Numbered from the stretch's first letter, positions 53,442 through 62,689 are shown. The stretch: 64,000 nt of DNA from Clostridiales bacterium CHKCI006 (GCA_900018345.1 FCNA01000129.1:177691-241690), one strand, 5' to 3'. Made by a program: numbers and translations. Notes: a model not told the origin generated them from the sequence alone.

Positions 53442-54126
53442 ATTTGTAACCCAACCCCCTTATGGTCTGAATATAGCGCGGTTTGGATGGCTGATCTTCA
53501 ATTTTGGCACGTATACGAGATATATGTACCATCATGGTGTCATCATCCCCTTCATAATATCCTTCCTGACCAGTGGCCTCATATAGCTGTGACTTTGTGA
53601 AAACGCGTCCTGGTGAGCTCATTAACTTGACCAGAATTTTTAGTTCACAAGCCGTTAAAGGAACAGTTTTTCCATTTTTAAGAACCACCATGCGTTCAGG
53701 ATCGTATTCCAGATCGCCATATTTAAACAACTGGGTGCCGGAAACCGTGGTATCCTGAAACTGATAGCTGCGTCGCAGCAACGCTTTGATATTGGCAATG
53801 ACCTCTAGCGGATTAAACGGTTTGACCATATACATATCGGCCCCCAGATCCAGCCCAATGATCTTATCATGATCCAGTGATTTTGCTGACAATACTAGGA
53901 TCGGCAGATGGCTCGTTTGGCGAATAGCTTTGATCGTTTCATAACCATTCATTTTTGGCATCATGATATCCACAATCAATAAATCCACTTTTTCCTGCTT
54001 CAACAGCTCCAGTGCTTCCTTTCCATTGGCTGCCGTTAGCACATGAAAATGGTTATTTTCCAGATATAATCGCAATAATTCGACAATATCCTGATCATCT
54101 TCCGCAATTAAGATATGATATGTCAT
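53431..54126 (-). CDS. OmpR family response regulator of the Dlt-like locus
   Basis: The 231-residue protein has a receiver domain (AEDDQDIVELL, phospho-Asp in LLIVDIMMPKMNG, Lys in MVKPFNP) and an OmpR-type winged helix ending DDDTMMVHISRIRAKIED. Start ATG 54126 follows GAGGGAAATAA. It lies 93 bp after the SGNH gene and may also have its own weak promoter (TATAAT near 54170). It is a natural candidate to bind the CTTAAG boxes before the first gene of the operon. Confidence 0.92.
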   Translation of the reverse strand: MTYHILIAEDDQDIVELLRLYLENNHFHVLTAANGKEALELLKQEKVDLLIVDIMMPKMNGYETIKAIRQTSHLPILVLSAKSLDHDKIIGLDLGADMYMVKPFNPLEVIANIKALLRRSYQFQDTTVSGTQLFKYGDLEYDPERMVVLKNGKTVPLTACELKILVKLMSSPGRVFTKSQLYEATGQEGYYEGDDDTMMVHISRIRAKIEDQPSKPRYIQTIRGLGYKFEG

Positions 54127-54219
54127 TTATTTCCCTCATTTCTATTCTCTTTTCCCATAAATCAATTTTATTATAGAAAATGAGATAAAAAATGTCAAAT
54201 CAGACTCTCTTTAGAATGA

Positions 54220-55194
54220 TCACTGCTTCATCTTTTTTCGGTTCTCATCAACCATCTGATGATAAAGACTCAGCGATTCCTTCCAGCTTAGATAATCTTT
54301 ATCCTGGCGATGATCTGGTAAGCTAAAGTGATCATATAGATAATTGCCTAAGAAATGTGTCACTTTCAAAGCCCCCGCATCATTCAAATGATCCCCGGCA
54401 TCTCGTGTATCCATCTTCCAGTCTATCGGTGTTTCTAGATCTTGAAGGTTTAGGTCTACATAAGTCAAACCTTTATCCCGAGCATAATCCGCTACTGCCA
54501 AGTGTTTTCCCATATTCCAATTGACGGGGCTAGGCGTACTCAACAGAAGTACTGGAATCTCTGCTTTTTCACAGGTATCGATGATCATATTTAAAAAGAG
54601 TAAATTGATCTTAGGTATGATCTGCGCCTGATCAGTTTCTTTCATATACGAATCCAGTGAAGTCACCGCCTGAACATTGTTATTAAAACGATAGCCTTTC
54701 ATGACATTGTTGTAAGTGTAATGAATGTCTAAACTAAAATCTTCGACACGTAATGATTTCCAGCGATCATGGTATTCAAAGATAGGAAATACTTTACGGG
54801 CCTCTTCAGCTAATGGAGAAAATGGTTGGAAGCTACGATAGATGGCATTGGTCTCTAGAACGACCAGCTGTGGTTTCTGGGTCTGAAGCGTACGATCAAG
54901 CAATGTTTTGGTATAGTATAGTGGCTGACCAGGAGTAGCCAGGACATATGAAGTAAATCCATATTTTTCATACATCTCCATAGGAATGATAGAAGAATAA
55001 GCTTCACTATCCCCCAAAATCAAAACATCAATCGTTTCTTTTTTTTCACTGAGGATCCCGTTCGCTGAGACATCCCGCATCCCTGCTTGATCAAGATTAT
55101 TTTTTGGGATAAAGACCCAGGAAAGATAGTACAGGATTACTGCAAAGATCAGTGAAAAAAGTCCAATCCGGCCAATTATTTTGAGATATTTCAT
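54220..55194 (-). CDS. SGNH/DltD-like membrane-anchored protein
   Basis: The 324-residue protein has an N-terminal helix (FSLIFAVILYYLSWVFIP) and an external SGNH-type domain. The catalytic Ser lies in VLILGDSEAYSSIIP, and the Asp/His pair probably lies in DAGDHLNDAGALK near residue 268. DltD-like proteins work with an MBOAT partner to move an acyl or aminoacyl group onto a surface polymer. The gene directly follows the MBOAT gene (11 bp) with an AGGAGGTGGGGAC site. Confidence 0.8.
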   Translation of the reverse strand: MKYLKIIGRIGLFSLIFAVILYYLSWVFIPKNNLDQAGMRDVSANGILSEKKETIDVLILGDSEAYSSIIPMEMYEKYGFTSYVLATPGQPLYYTKTLLDRTLQTQKPQLVVLETNAIYRSFQPFSPLAEEARKVFPIFEYHDRWKSLRVEDFSLDIHYTYNNVMKGYRFNNNVQAVTSLDSYMKETDQAQIIPKINLLFLNMIIDTCEKAEIPVLLLSTPSPVNWNMGKHLAVADYARDKGLTYVDLNLQDLETPIDWKMDTRDAGDHLNDAGALKVTHFLGNYLYDHFSLPDHRQDKDYLSWKESLSLYHQMVDENRKKMKQ

Positions 55195-55205
55195 GTCCCC
55201 ACCTC

Positions 55206-56759
55206 CTAAAAATTCGCATACATCGGATCAACAGGAATATAACCGTAGCCATACGCTCCAAAAATGATGATCATCAGGATCAAAGTATAGTAGCATGCCC
55301 AGCGAATGGGAATAGGCTTTGCAGCAATCATCTGACGTATAGATACCTGCCGCTCTTTTTGAATACTGACCCACAGCACAATGCCTAAGCTCAATAAAAC
55401 AATGATAAAATCTTGGGCATCAAGACCTTGAGAAAACAGCGTACCATCCTGAAAAGAAGCCAGTGATGTTGTCGTCAGGATGCGTCCAAACATCTGCAAT
55501 CCGGCCCAAAGCCCATTGGCATGGAAAAATAACTCTCCGATACAAACAAGGATAAAGGTTCGTACGAGCTGCCAGCTCTGATAAAGCCAGTGATTGCGAT
55601 CAATCCGCCACTTGGCAGACCATTTCCGAGTGACAGGTAAAATGAGACTGCCTAAGAAGATCAAGGTAAAATGATAGAGTCCAAAAAAGAGGAAATTCCA
55701 ACCTGTTCCATGCCAAAAGCCATTGCCGATCCAGACCGCCAAAAGTGCAAAAGCACTGCAAAGAATCGGTCCATAGAGAGGGCCAATCTTTTTTCTTGCT
55801 CTCACGGTTAACTTTTTAGACCAAGAAGACATCGCTACTGGATAAAAAACATAGTCTTTAAACCAGGTGCCTAAACTGATATGCCAGCGTTTCCAAAATT
55901 CAGAAATGCTTTTTGAGAAAAATGGCTGACGAAAATTTTCTGGCAGGTGGATACCAAAGATTTCAGCTGTTCCAATGACCACATCCATCGTTCCTGAGAA
56001 TTCCATATAGAGCTGCAAGGTAAACGCTAAAGCACCTAGCAGGATCATTTCACCAGCATAGTCCGTATAATTAGTGAAAATCGCCTTAACTAAGGGATTC
56101 AGCCGATCTGCAATCACCATTTTTTTAAAAAAACCATAAAGGATACGCTGAATACCAAAAGTCAGCTGAGTATAAGTGATCGTTCTTCCTGCATAAAGCT
56201 GATCAGCTGTCCGTCGATAGCGAGCAATCGGCCCTTCCATAATTTGCGGAAAGAAAGCCAAATAAAGACAGATACGTCCTAAATGTGGATCTGCTTTTTG
56301 CTGACCACGATACACATCAACCATATAAGAAACTGCTTGAAGTGTATAGAAGGAAAGTCCAATTGGCAAGGCATAACGGGACACGCTCCATGAAATCGAT
56401 AATCCCATTACAGCAGCCAACTGATTCAGATTAGATAAAAAGAACGGCATATATTTAAGCACTACCAGCAAACCCATATGCAGCAAGATGGCAAATAGTA
56501 ATACTTTTCGTTTTTGCTTCATACGTATCTTTCTGGTTTCCTCCTGATGATCGATATGCTCCAACCACAAACCAAAATGATGAATTGAAAGACTGGATAA
56601 AATCACAAAGACAACGAGCTTTCCGCTGATGGCATAAAAGAAGAAGTAGCTGGCCGCTAATAAGACCAGCCACCTCTTGCGAACAGGCATCAGCTGATAA
56701 GCCAAGATCGTCAATGGTAGAAAGACTGCCATATAAGCAACTGAATAATAAGAGTTCAA
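55206..56759 (-). CDS. MBOAT family O-acyltransferase (DltB/AlgI-like)
   Basis: The 517-residue protein has about eleven membrane helices. The MBOAT core includes YCLAFFPQIMEGPIARY-like FFPQIMEGPIARYRRTA, FWKRWHISLGTWFKDYVFYP and the catalytic His in GNGFWHGTGWNFLFFGLYH near residue 347. The length is longer than DltB (about 400) and nearer to AlgI. The TTG start at 56759 has GGAGG 6 nt upstream and lies one base after the ACP gene stop. It should take the aminoacyl or acyl group from the carrier protein and pass it outward. Confidence 0.9.
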   Translation of the reverse strand: MNSYYSVAYMAVFLPLTILAYQLMPVRKRWLVLLAASYFFFYAISGKLVVFVILSSLSIHHFGLWLEHIDHQEETRKIRMKQKRKVLLFAILLHMGLLVVLKYMPFFLSNLNQLAAVMGLSISWSVSRYALPIGLSFYTLQAVSYMVDVYRGQQKADPHLGRICLYLAFFPQIMEGPIARYRRTADQLYAGRTITYTQLTFGIQRILYGFFKKMVIADRLNPLVKAIFTNYTDYAGEMILLGALAFTLQLYMEFSGTMDVVIGTAEIFGIHLPENFRQPFFSKSISEFWKRWHISLGTWFKDYVFYPVAMSSWSKKLTVRARKKIGPLYGPILCSAFALLAVWIGNGFWHGTGWNFLFFGLYHFTLIFLGSLILPVTRKWSAKWRIDRNHWLYQSWQLVRTFILVCIGELFFHANGLWAGLQMFGRILTTTSLASFQDGTLFSQGLDAQDFIIVLLSLGIVLWVSIQKERQVSIRQMIAAKPIPIRWACYYTLILMIIIFGAYGYGYIPVDPMYANF

Positions 56760-56760
56760 A

Positions 56761-56988
56761 TTAATCCTCCTCTTTTAGACGTTCGACCAACTGATATATA
56801 CCCTCAACAGAGTTAAAGTTCTTGGCCGTAATCTCCACAGCCGGGATCATCACATCAAAAGCATCCTCCAGTTCTGCGACTAAAGAAAGAATGGATAAGG
56901 AATCCAAATACTGATCATCGATCAATCGTTTTGAATCCGTATCAAGATCCGGTTGAATTTCTTTTAAGATAGCAATTATTTTTTCCAT
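56761..56988 (-). CDS. Acyl/peptidyl carrier protein (DltC-like)
   Basis: The 75-residue acidic four-helix protein has the phosphopantetheine Ser in DDQYLDSLSILSLVAELE near residue 30, in the DSL context required for modification. It is close in size to DltC and ACP. It lies 1 bp before the MBOAT gene and 2 bp after the decarboxylase gene, so it should shuttle the substrate activated by the adenylation enzyme. Confidence 0.92.
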   Translation of the reverse strand: MEKIIAILKEIQPDLDTDSKRLIDDQYLDSLSILSLVAELEDAFDVMIPAVEITAKNFNSVEGIYQLVERLKEED

Positions 56989-56990
56989 TT

Positions 56991-58166
56991 TTATAAATCT
57001 CCTTTCGGTGTATTTAATACTGATGTAGGCAGTGCTTTGCGCACTAAATGGTGTACCGTAGCATCCCCTAAGATGATGGCCGGCAAACAGCGAGATAGAA
57101 ACAGATTCATCCCTTCCGTTGGGCAGTATGCACCCGCCATCTTAAAGATAAAGGCATCCCCTATCGCCAGGGACGGTAGAGCAACAGCCTTGAGTAACAG
57201 ATCGTTAACTGTACAAAGAGCCCCACAGATTTGATAGATACATGTTTCACCTTGACGTGCCGGATAAACTTCATATGGCGGAACACGTAAGCCCATGCTT
57301 TGTCCATAGTAGACCAGATGATGTATCCCACCATCCAGGATTGCGTATTTATATTCGCCTGTCTGTTTCAAATCTACGACACGGCTAAAATAATAACCAC
57401 AGCTCGCTGCCATCGTCCGCCCGATTTCCAGCACAATCTCCAGGTTAGGATCTAGACGATCCAACAATGTAGACAAGTCATGTAAAAGCTTCGCTTCATC
57501 AATGCCGGTCTCGAAGTAGTCGACAGGCAAGCCAGGTCCATATTCCAGTAAAGAAATTGTAAAATTGTATTTTTCTTTCAAATGGTCCATGAGTGTTTCC
57601 AGTTTGGCCATTTCCTTTTCAAAAAGATGACTACGACGTTTTTGGGTCCCGGAAAAAAACTGGATGCCTTGGATCTCAATGAATGGAGCCTGGGCACGAG
57701 AGGCGACTATCTGCTCAATACTCGCTTCATCCAAACCAAATTGATTACCGCTGGAAAGACGCAAAACCACAAAAGTGCGCCGCTGATATCGTTCGGAAAA
57801 AGACCGAAGCTGTTCATATTGTTGTATAGATTCAATCGTATATAAATGCAGGGGCTGTGCCTTCTCAAAATAACTTTCCAGATCATGTTCATCTTTATAA
57901 ACACCCGAGAGCACGATCTTTTCAGGCGGAATCGCGAGGTTCTGACAAATATCCAACTCACCTGGTGAGCAAATTTCAAAGAAATCTACCTGATCTTCTA
58001 AAACTTTTAAAAGAAATGGATTTGCCTTAGCCGCAAAACAAAGCTGAACGCGTTTTGGCAGCATACTTCGTAAATATTGCACACGATGAGTTAATTCATC
58101 AGTGTCAAAGTAGTAAAATGGGGTTGGGTAATGATTGAGTAAATGTTCATACAGTTTCTGATTCAC
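56991..58166 (-). CDS. PLP-dependent fold-III decarboxylase (DAP/ornithine decarboxylase-like)
   Basis: The 391-residue protein has the PLP Lys in QLCFAAKANPFLLKVL, the SPGEL motif, a glycine loop in VLEIGRTMAASCG and the second-subunit Cys region ICGALCTVNDLLL. That is the alanine racemase-type barrel plus C-terminal beta domain of LysA-like decarboxylases. The start is GTG 58166 after AGGAGGTTAACTG, within the end of the adenylation gene (20-bp overlap). Carrier-bound decarboxylation by related enzymes is known (BtrK in butirosin synthesis; exosortase-linked ligase/decarboxylase pairs). The actual substrate is unknown. Confidence 0.87.
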   Translation of the reverse strand: MNQKLYEHLLNHYPTPFYYFDTDELTHRVQYLRSMLPKRVQLCFAAKANPFLLKVLEDQVDFFEICSPGELDICQNLAIPPEKIVLSGVYKDEHDLESYFEKAQPLHLYTIESIQQYEQLRSFSERYQRRTFVVLRLSSGNQFGLDEASIEQIVASRAQAPFIEIQGIQFFSGTQKRRSHLFEKEMAKLETLMDHLKEKYNFTISLLEYGPGLPVDYFETGIDEAKLLHDLSTLLDRLDPNLEIVLEIGRTMAASCGYYFSRVVDLKQTGEYKYAILDGGIHHLVYYGQSMGLRVPPYEVYPARQGETCIYQICGALCTVNDLLLKAVALPSLAIGDAFIFKMAGAYCPTEGMNLFLSRCLPAIILGDATVHHLVRKALPTSVLNTPKGDL

Positions 58167-59673
58167 CAGTTAACCTCCTTTTTAATGCCTGTCGATCAGT
58201 TTTTCCATTTTTTGACAGAGGCAGTTTTTCCAGCTTTATCATCTGGCCAGGGATCATATAGGCAGGCAAATAGGTTCGCAATGTCCTCACTAGATTTGCA
58301 GGTGATAAGGTTCCCACATAGAAGCCATAAAGTTTCTTTTTTTGCGGTTCAAATAAACAGCAGCAAGCCGTCACCTCATGAATGGTTAACACCTGTCTTT
58401 CAATTTCCTCGAGTTCGATACGATGACCTAGATATTTAATTTGAAAATCTTTGCGCCCAGCATAGACAAGCTCCCCCTGCTCATTGTAATAACCCAGGTC
58501 CCCTGTCAGATAGACCCGCTCCGGATATTGCGAACATAACGGGTTTTGGATAAAATGCTTCGCCGTTTCTTCTGTTTGGTGATAATATCCCAGTGCCAGG
58601 CAACGTCCCCTGACCACGATTTCACCAGTTTGATACGCTGTGGTAATCTGTGTTCCATCATCCGCCAATAAAAAGACAGCTTCGTTCATGAATGGATGCC
58701 CAATGGGAATACCTTTTTCATAATCACGTAAAGGATCGACAATATGATAGGTACAGTTACAGGTTACTTCGGTAGGACCGTAGAGATTGACAAACATCGC
58801 CTCAGGCAAGGCATCCTGCCATTGTTTCAAATGCTTGAGGGGCATCACTTCGCCACTGAACATGACTTTGGTAATCGTTTTTGGGATACGATAACGCAGC
58901 CCATGAAAAATACAAATCAGACTAAGTGCAGAGACAGCCCATATCAAAGTGGTGATGCCTTGATCACAGAGATAATCCATCAGAGCTGTCGGATTGGAGA
59001 AATGACGTCTAGGAATAATGACTAGCGTTGCACCAACCTTCAAACAACTATAAATATCCTTAACCGAAACATCGAAATCAAAAGGCGCTTGATTTCCGAT
59101 CCGATCATTTGGACCGAGCCGAAAGGTTTGTGTAAAAATATCAATAAATTCAATGACAGATTGATGAGAAACAACTACTCCTTTAGGCACGCCTGTGGAT
59201 CCTGAGGTAAAATGGATATATAGTGGATCGATATCCACATGCCTCTCCATTTTTTCTAAAACATGTTGGGTATCCTCTTTAGACGCCTCGGGTGTCTTCT
59301 CGATTAATAAGATCTCACCATTCGTAAAGAGGCGTTTTGCCAATTCATAGTGCTGAAGATCCGTCACGACATATCTTGCTTGCAGGATCTCCTGGATCTG
59401 ACAAAGCCGTTGTTCAGGCAATTCCGGATTTAGCAAGGTATAATAATTCAATGTATAACTAATGCCAAAGAAAGCATAGAGCGCTTCGCGACACTTTTCC
59501 ATCAAAACGATAATCGGTTGACGGGTAATCCCTTTGTTGAGAAAAACTGCGGCAACATCCAGACTTCTTTTTCTCAACTCAGAAAATGTACAGCTACCAT
59601 GCTCATCAATGACAGCGACCTGTTTCGGAAAACGATGAGCACTTTGCTCAAGATACTGCATAACATGATGCAT
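58147..59673 (-). CDS. DltA-like amino acid adenylation enzyme
   Basis: The 508-residue protein carries all core motifs of adenylation domains: FTSGSTGVPKGVVVSH (A3), APFDFDVSVKDIYSCL (A4, with the Asp that contacts the alpha-amino group), GPTEVTCNCTYH (A5), VYLTGDLGYY (A7), GRKDFQIKYLGHRIELEEIE (A8) and LSKNGKTDRQAL (A10). This is the stand-alone DltA layout. ATG 59673 is placed 7 nt from AAAGGAG; ATG 59676 and the frame to 59703 are less likely. It loads an amino acid onto the linked carrier protein. The A4 residues resemble DltA but differ (FDFDVSVKD against SFDLSVMD), so D-Ala is not certain. Confidence 0.9.
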   Translation of the reverse strand: MHHVMQYLEQSAHRFPKQVAVIDEHGSCTFSELRKRSLDVAAVFLNKGITRQPIIVLMEKCREALYAFFGISYTLNYYTLLNPELPEQRLCQIQEILQARYVVTDLQHYELAKRLFTNGEILLIEKTPEASKEDTQHVLEKMERHVDIDPLYIHFTSGSTGVPKGVVVSHQSVIEFIDIFTQTFRLGPNDRIGNQAPFDFDVSVKDIYSCLKVGATLVIIPRRHFSNPTALMDYLCDQGITTLIWAVSALSLICIFHGLRYRIPKTITKVMFSGEVMPLKHLKQWQDALPEAMFVNLYGPTEVTCNCTYHIVDPLRDYEKGIPIGHPFMNEAVFLLADDGTQITTAYQTGEIVVRGRCLALGYYHQTEETAKHFIQNPLCSQYPERVYLTGDLGYYNEQGELVYAGRKDFQIKYLGHRIELEEIERQVLTIHEVTACCCLFEPQKKKLYGFYVGTLSPANLVRTLRTYLPAYMIPGQMIKLEKLPLSKNGKTDRQALKRRLTGESETV

Positions 59674-59714
59674 CATATCACTCCTTTCATCTGGCTCTAT
59701 CATAACAACTCAAT

Positions 59715-59752
59715 CTTAAGTAAACACTGAGCAAACCTTAAGTTTTCTTAAG
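59715..59752 (-). promoter_or_regulatory. Three CTTAAG boxes upstream of the Dlt-like operon
   Basis: CTTAAG occurs at 59715-59720, 59737-59742 and 59747-59752. The spacings of 22 and 10 bp put all three on one face of the helix, as OmpR-type regulators require. They lie 42-79 bp upstream of the first gene. Confidence 0.5.
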
Positions 59753-59775
59753 AAAAAAAGAGCGCATGTGCGCTC
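59753..59775 (-). terminator. Terminator upstream of the Dlt-like operon
   Basis: GAGCGCA and TGCGCTC pair perfectly, followed on the minus strand by TTTTTTTCTT. It would stop read-through from the operon at 60109-63447. Confidence 0.85.
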
Positions 59776-60108
59776 CGTCAATCTATCAGAAATATTTACG
59801 TGTAATACGCTCAAAATTCTACTCCGCCAGTCAAAAAAGGCACCATCTAAGTTAACCCAAAGGTTTCAAGACAAACCTGCAACATCCCCCATCCAAAACA
59901 TGGTCCGCATCAAACACGCACCCTGTCCGACCTAAATCAACGGAGACTGACATCATTTCAGAAAAAGCTTGAGAAAGTTCAAACGAACGATGATCACTTT
60001 AATATGATACTTGATGCAATTGTAAAGCTGCCAAGATCTCCTGATTTGTTCATTTTTATAGCACCAGTAAGATGCGTTTTCTTCCAATCAACAAAGCACT
60101 TTAGCTAT
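59776..60108. other. Gene-free stretch between the kinase stop and the terminator
   Basis: About 330 bp on the minus strand downstream of the kinase gene contain many stops in all frames. Short fragments of frame appear but none matches a family I recognise. It could be a remnant of a gene or the 3' region of the transcript. Confidence 0.5.
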
Positions 60109-60987
60109 TTAACCGATATCCAGCCTAATAGACAGGATCCGTCCCTGCAGATCTGCACGAATCGTCCAGCCATGCACCTCAGCCACCTTCTTCACAATGG
60201 AGAGTCCTAATCCTGTGGAATCCTGATGGCGAGAACGATCTCCTTTATAGAAGCGATCGAAAAGGCGTTCCGGATCGAGCTGGACGCCCTCCTCGAGCGC
60301 ATTGGCAAAAGTTAACGTAGTGCCCGCCTGCGTAATCATCAGCTTTCCCTGTCCGTGCTTGAGTGCATTACTGATCAGATTCTGGAATAAACGTATCATC
60401 ATTTCCTGATTGGCCTCAACAATCCAAGGATCCTGCGTAAAAGTTGAGACTGGTTCCATACCTTTTTGTTCGAATTCTTCATAATAAGATGCCAATACCT
60501 GACAGATCAGGGCATTCAGATCCAGTTTTTCTTTCACGATGACATACGCCTGATCATTCAGACGCGAATGCATGAACCAATCCTCAAGGATCGTTTTTAA
60601 CGTTTCCAGACGATATGAAATGATACTGAGGTATTTCTTTTTTTCATCCTCATCCACAACCTCTTCAATCAGCTCCAAATACCCTTGCATACTTGTCAGC
60701 GGGGTGCGAATATCATGCGAGATGCCTGACATCAGGGTCTGCATCTCTCTTTCTTTTTTTTGAGCCTTTTCTTCAGTCAACCAGATGTCTTCATATAAAG
60801 CATTGATATGCTGCTGCAATTGTTTGATCTGGCGAAACGGACTTTGTACATAGACCTCAAAATGGCTATGCTGCTGATTCTTATATTTGAGCTGTCCGTT
60901 GATCGCTTTCAAATCATGCAGCAACACCAATAAGAAAAGAAGGCAAATCAGGCATAGACATCCCAAGATCCATATTCCTGCCATCAT
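60109..60987 (-). CDS. Sensor histidine kinase (lantibiotic/bacitracin response type)
   Basis: The 292-residue kinase has one membrane helix near the N-terminus (GIWILGCLCLICLLFLLVL), then a short linker. The His box is SGISHDIRTPLTSMQGYLE and the ATPase domain has NLISNALKHGQ and GLGLSIVKKVAE. Start ATG 60987 has GGGAGG 8 nt upstream. It closes the RR-ATPase-permease-HK operon; the small size and lack of sensor domain suit a detector of cell-envelope stress. Confidence 0.88.
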   Translation of the reverse strand: MMAGIWILGCLCLICLLFLLVLLHDLKAINGQLKYKNQQHSHFEVYVQSPFRQIKQLQQHINALYEDIWLTEEKAQKKEREMQTLMSGISHDIRTPLTSMQGYLELIEEVVDEDEKKKYLSIISYRLETLKTILEDWFMHSRLNDQAYVIVKEKLDLNALICQVLASYYEEFEQKGMEPVSTFTQDPWIVEANQEMMIRLFQNLISNALKHGQGKLMITQAGTTLTFANALEEGVQLDPERLFDRFYKGDRSRHQDSTGLGLSIVKKVAEVHGWTIRADLQGRILSIRLDIG

Positions 60988-61002
60988 TGCCATTCCCTCC
61001 CT

Positions 61003-61788
61003 TTAAATATCACGCCGGTGGCTGATCCATAAACTAAGACCATTATACACAATCAAGTAAACAAATAAAACCAAAACCGTATTCAATGAGATATCTGTCA
61101 CTTCATCTGTTATATGCATGAGATAATTCGAAAGCGTATACGTTGCCAACCCGTCCAGATCGACCATCGCTAAAAGACTTTGACCTATCCCCAAAAGCAT
61201 CCCAGAAGCAACAAGAAAATCGATTACGATACCGGAAGTTTTATTGCGAAACAAGGTGCATACAAAAGTCTCCAGACTAAAGAATGCCAAAGCAAATAAA
61301 AAGAGAAGCACCATAGATGAAAACAGTGTGGCGGCAGGTTCAATCACGAAATCCTGCATAAAGATCGGGCCTAACAGGGCGCCGACACCATAGCTCACAA
61401 ACAAGATCGTGATGCCTAAGAAACCAGAGACGACCAGCTTTGACAAAATGATCCCGCTTCGCCCATTCGCTAAAGGAATGGTCTGCTTCACAAAACCACT
61501 GCTATACTCCTGCGCGACAAAACCAGCCAGCTCAATTCCCATGATCAGGATACCAAACGAAAAACCAAAAGAAGTCGCTAAAGTATTCAAAGACGATACC
61601 ACCTCATCCACTGTCAAATAGACACCCGGCTCTGCAGGGGCTGAAGTGTTTGTCCAGTTCATGCTTTCCTGAGCATTGCTTTGCATCACAATGCACAAGA
61701 CATAGATCCCTGTCAGCACGACCAACGAAATCCAAAAGCCTTTGGAAAGCCAGAGCCGTTTGATTTCTGCTTTCATCATATTAAGCAT
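61003..61788 (-). CDS. ABC-2 type permease of a peptide-resistance module
   Basis: The 261-residue protein has six membrane helices (one near 20-40, one near 70-95, and later groups at about 115-210 and 235-258). Start ATG 61788 follows GGAGGAACATCAA and overlaps the ATPase gene by 8 bp; the longer frame to 61929 has no support. BcrB/SpaE-like permeases of this size export or expel bacitracin or lantibiotics with the partner ATPase. Confidence 0.85.
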   Translation of the reverse strand: MLNMMKAEIKRLWLSKGFWISLVVLTGIYVLCIVMQSNAQESMNWTNTSAPAEPGVYLTVDEVVSSLNTLATSFGFSFGILIMGIELAGFVAQEYSSGFVKQTIPLANGRSGIILSKLVVSGFLGITILFVSYGVGALLGPIFMQDFVIEPAATLFSSMVLLFLFALAFFSLETFVCTLFRNKTSGIVIDFLVASGMLLGIGQSLLAMVDLDGLATYTLSNYLMHITDEVTDISLNTVLVLFVYLIVYNGLSLWISHRRDI

Positions 61789-62689
61789 TTGATGTTCCTC
61801 CAATCTTCTCCAGAAAATAGGACTCCAGATCCTGTTTCTGATAATAAAGCTGTGAAACCTGCACCTGACTGGATACAAGCCAGGCATTAACCTGGGCACT
61901 ATCCAGCTCATCATAGATCCAGATCTCATGTGAATCGATGACCTGATAATCCTGAATGTCCACCTGACTTTCCAAAATAACTAAAGCACGCTTAGGATCG
62001 TCCACGACCAAAGACAAATAGCTCCGGCATTTTCTATCCAGATCATCGGCCGAAATCTCTTCAACCAGCTCTCCGGCCCGAATAATGCCATAGCGTGTTG
62101 CCACTTTGCTGAGTTCACCCAGAATATGGCTGCTGATGATTATCGTCATACCTCTTTGTTCATTTAAAGTCGTAATGATCTCGCGAATTTCACGAATGCC
62201 TTCCGGGTCCAGACCATTGATGGGCTCATCTAAGATCAACAGATCTGGTTGTCCTAAGAGGGCCATCGCAATACCTAAGCGCTGCTTCATACCCAGCGAA
62301 AACTTTTTGACCGGTTTACGGCTTTTAAAATCCAACTTGACAAGTGACAACAGGGCGATGATCTCATCGGGCTGATGGAGACCCATAGCTGTCGCTTTGA
62401 GATTCATATTGGCATAAGCCGATAAATGTGGATATAGACCAGCATTTTCAATCAATGCTCCGATACGTCTTCCGGAATACTGGTTACGTTCTTCTCCAAA
62501 CAGACGGATCTTTCCAGCACTGGGATAGATCAGACCATTCAGCATTTTCAGCGTCGTCGATTTTCCTGCCCCATTTCTTCCTATGAACCCGTAAATATCC
62601 CCTTTTTGCACATGCATATTCACACCTGAGACAGCCATCGTCTCCTTATATTGCTTACATAGATTTTCTGTTTCAATCACATAGGCCAT
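61781..62689 (-). CDS. ABC transporter ATP-binding protein (BcrA/lantibiotic-immunity type)
   Basis: The 302-residue ATPase has Walker A GRNGAGKSTTLKML, signature FSLGMKQRLGIA, Walker B LLILDEPINGLDPEG and H-loop SSHILGELS. The INGLDPEGI wording is characteristic of BcrA/SpaF-like immunity exporters. Start ATG 62689 follows GAGGAGGGAAGTTGA. The gene lies between the response regulator and permease genes. Confidence 0.92.
   Translation of the reverse strand: MAYVIETENLCKQYKETMAVSGVNMHVQKGDIYGFIGRNGAGKSTTLKMLNGLIYPSAGKIRLFGEERNQYSGRRIGALIENAGLYPHLSAYANMNLKATAMGLHQPDEIIALLSLVKLDFKSRKPVKKFSLGMKQRLGIAMALLGQPDLLILDEPINGLDPEGIREIREIITTLNEQRGMTIIISSHILGELSKVATRYGIIRAGELVEEISADDLDRKCRSYLSLVVDDPKRALVILESQVDIQDYQVIDSHEIWIYDELDSAQVNAWLVSSQVQVSQLYYQKQDLESYFLEKIGGTSNA

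Noticed and set aside
51858..59673. Calling the operon dltABCD
   Set aside because: The decarboxylase, the longer MBOAT and altered A4 motif make a straight D-alanylation assignment unsafe.
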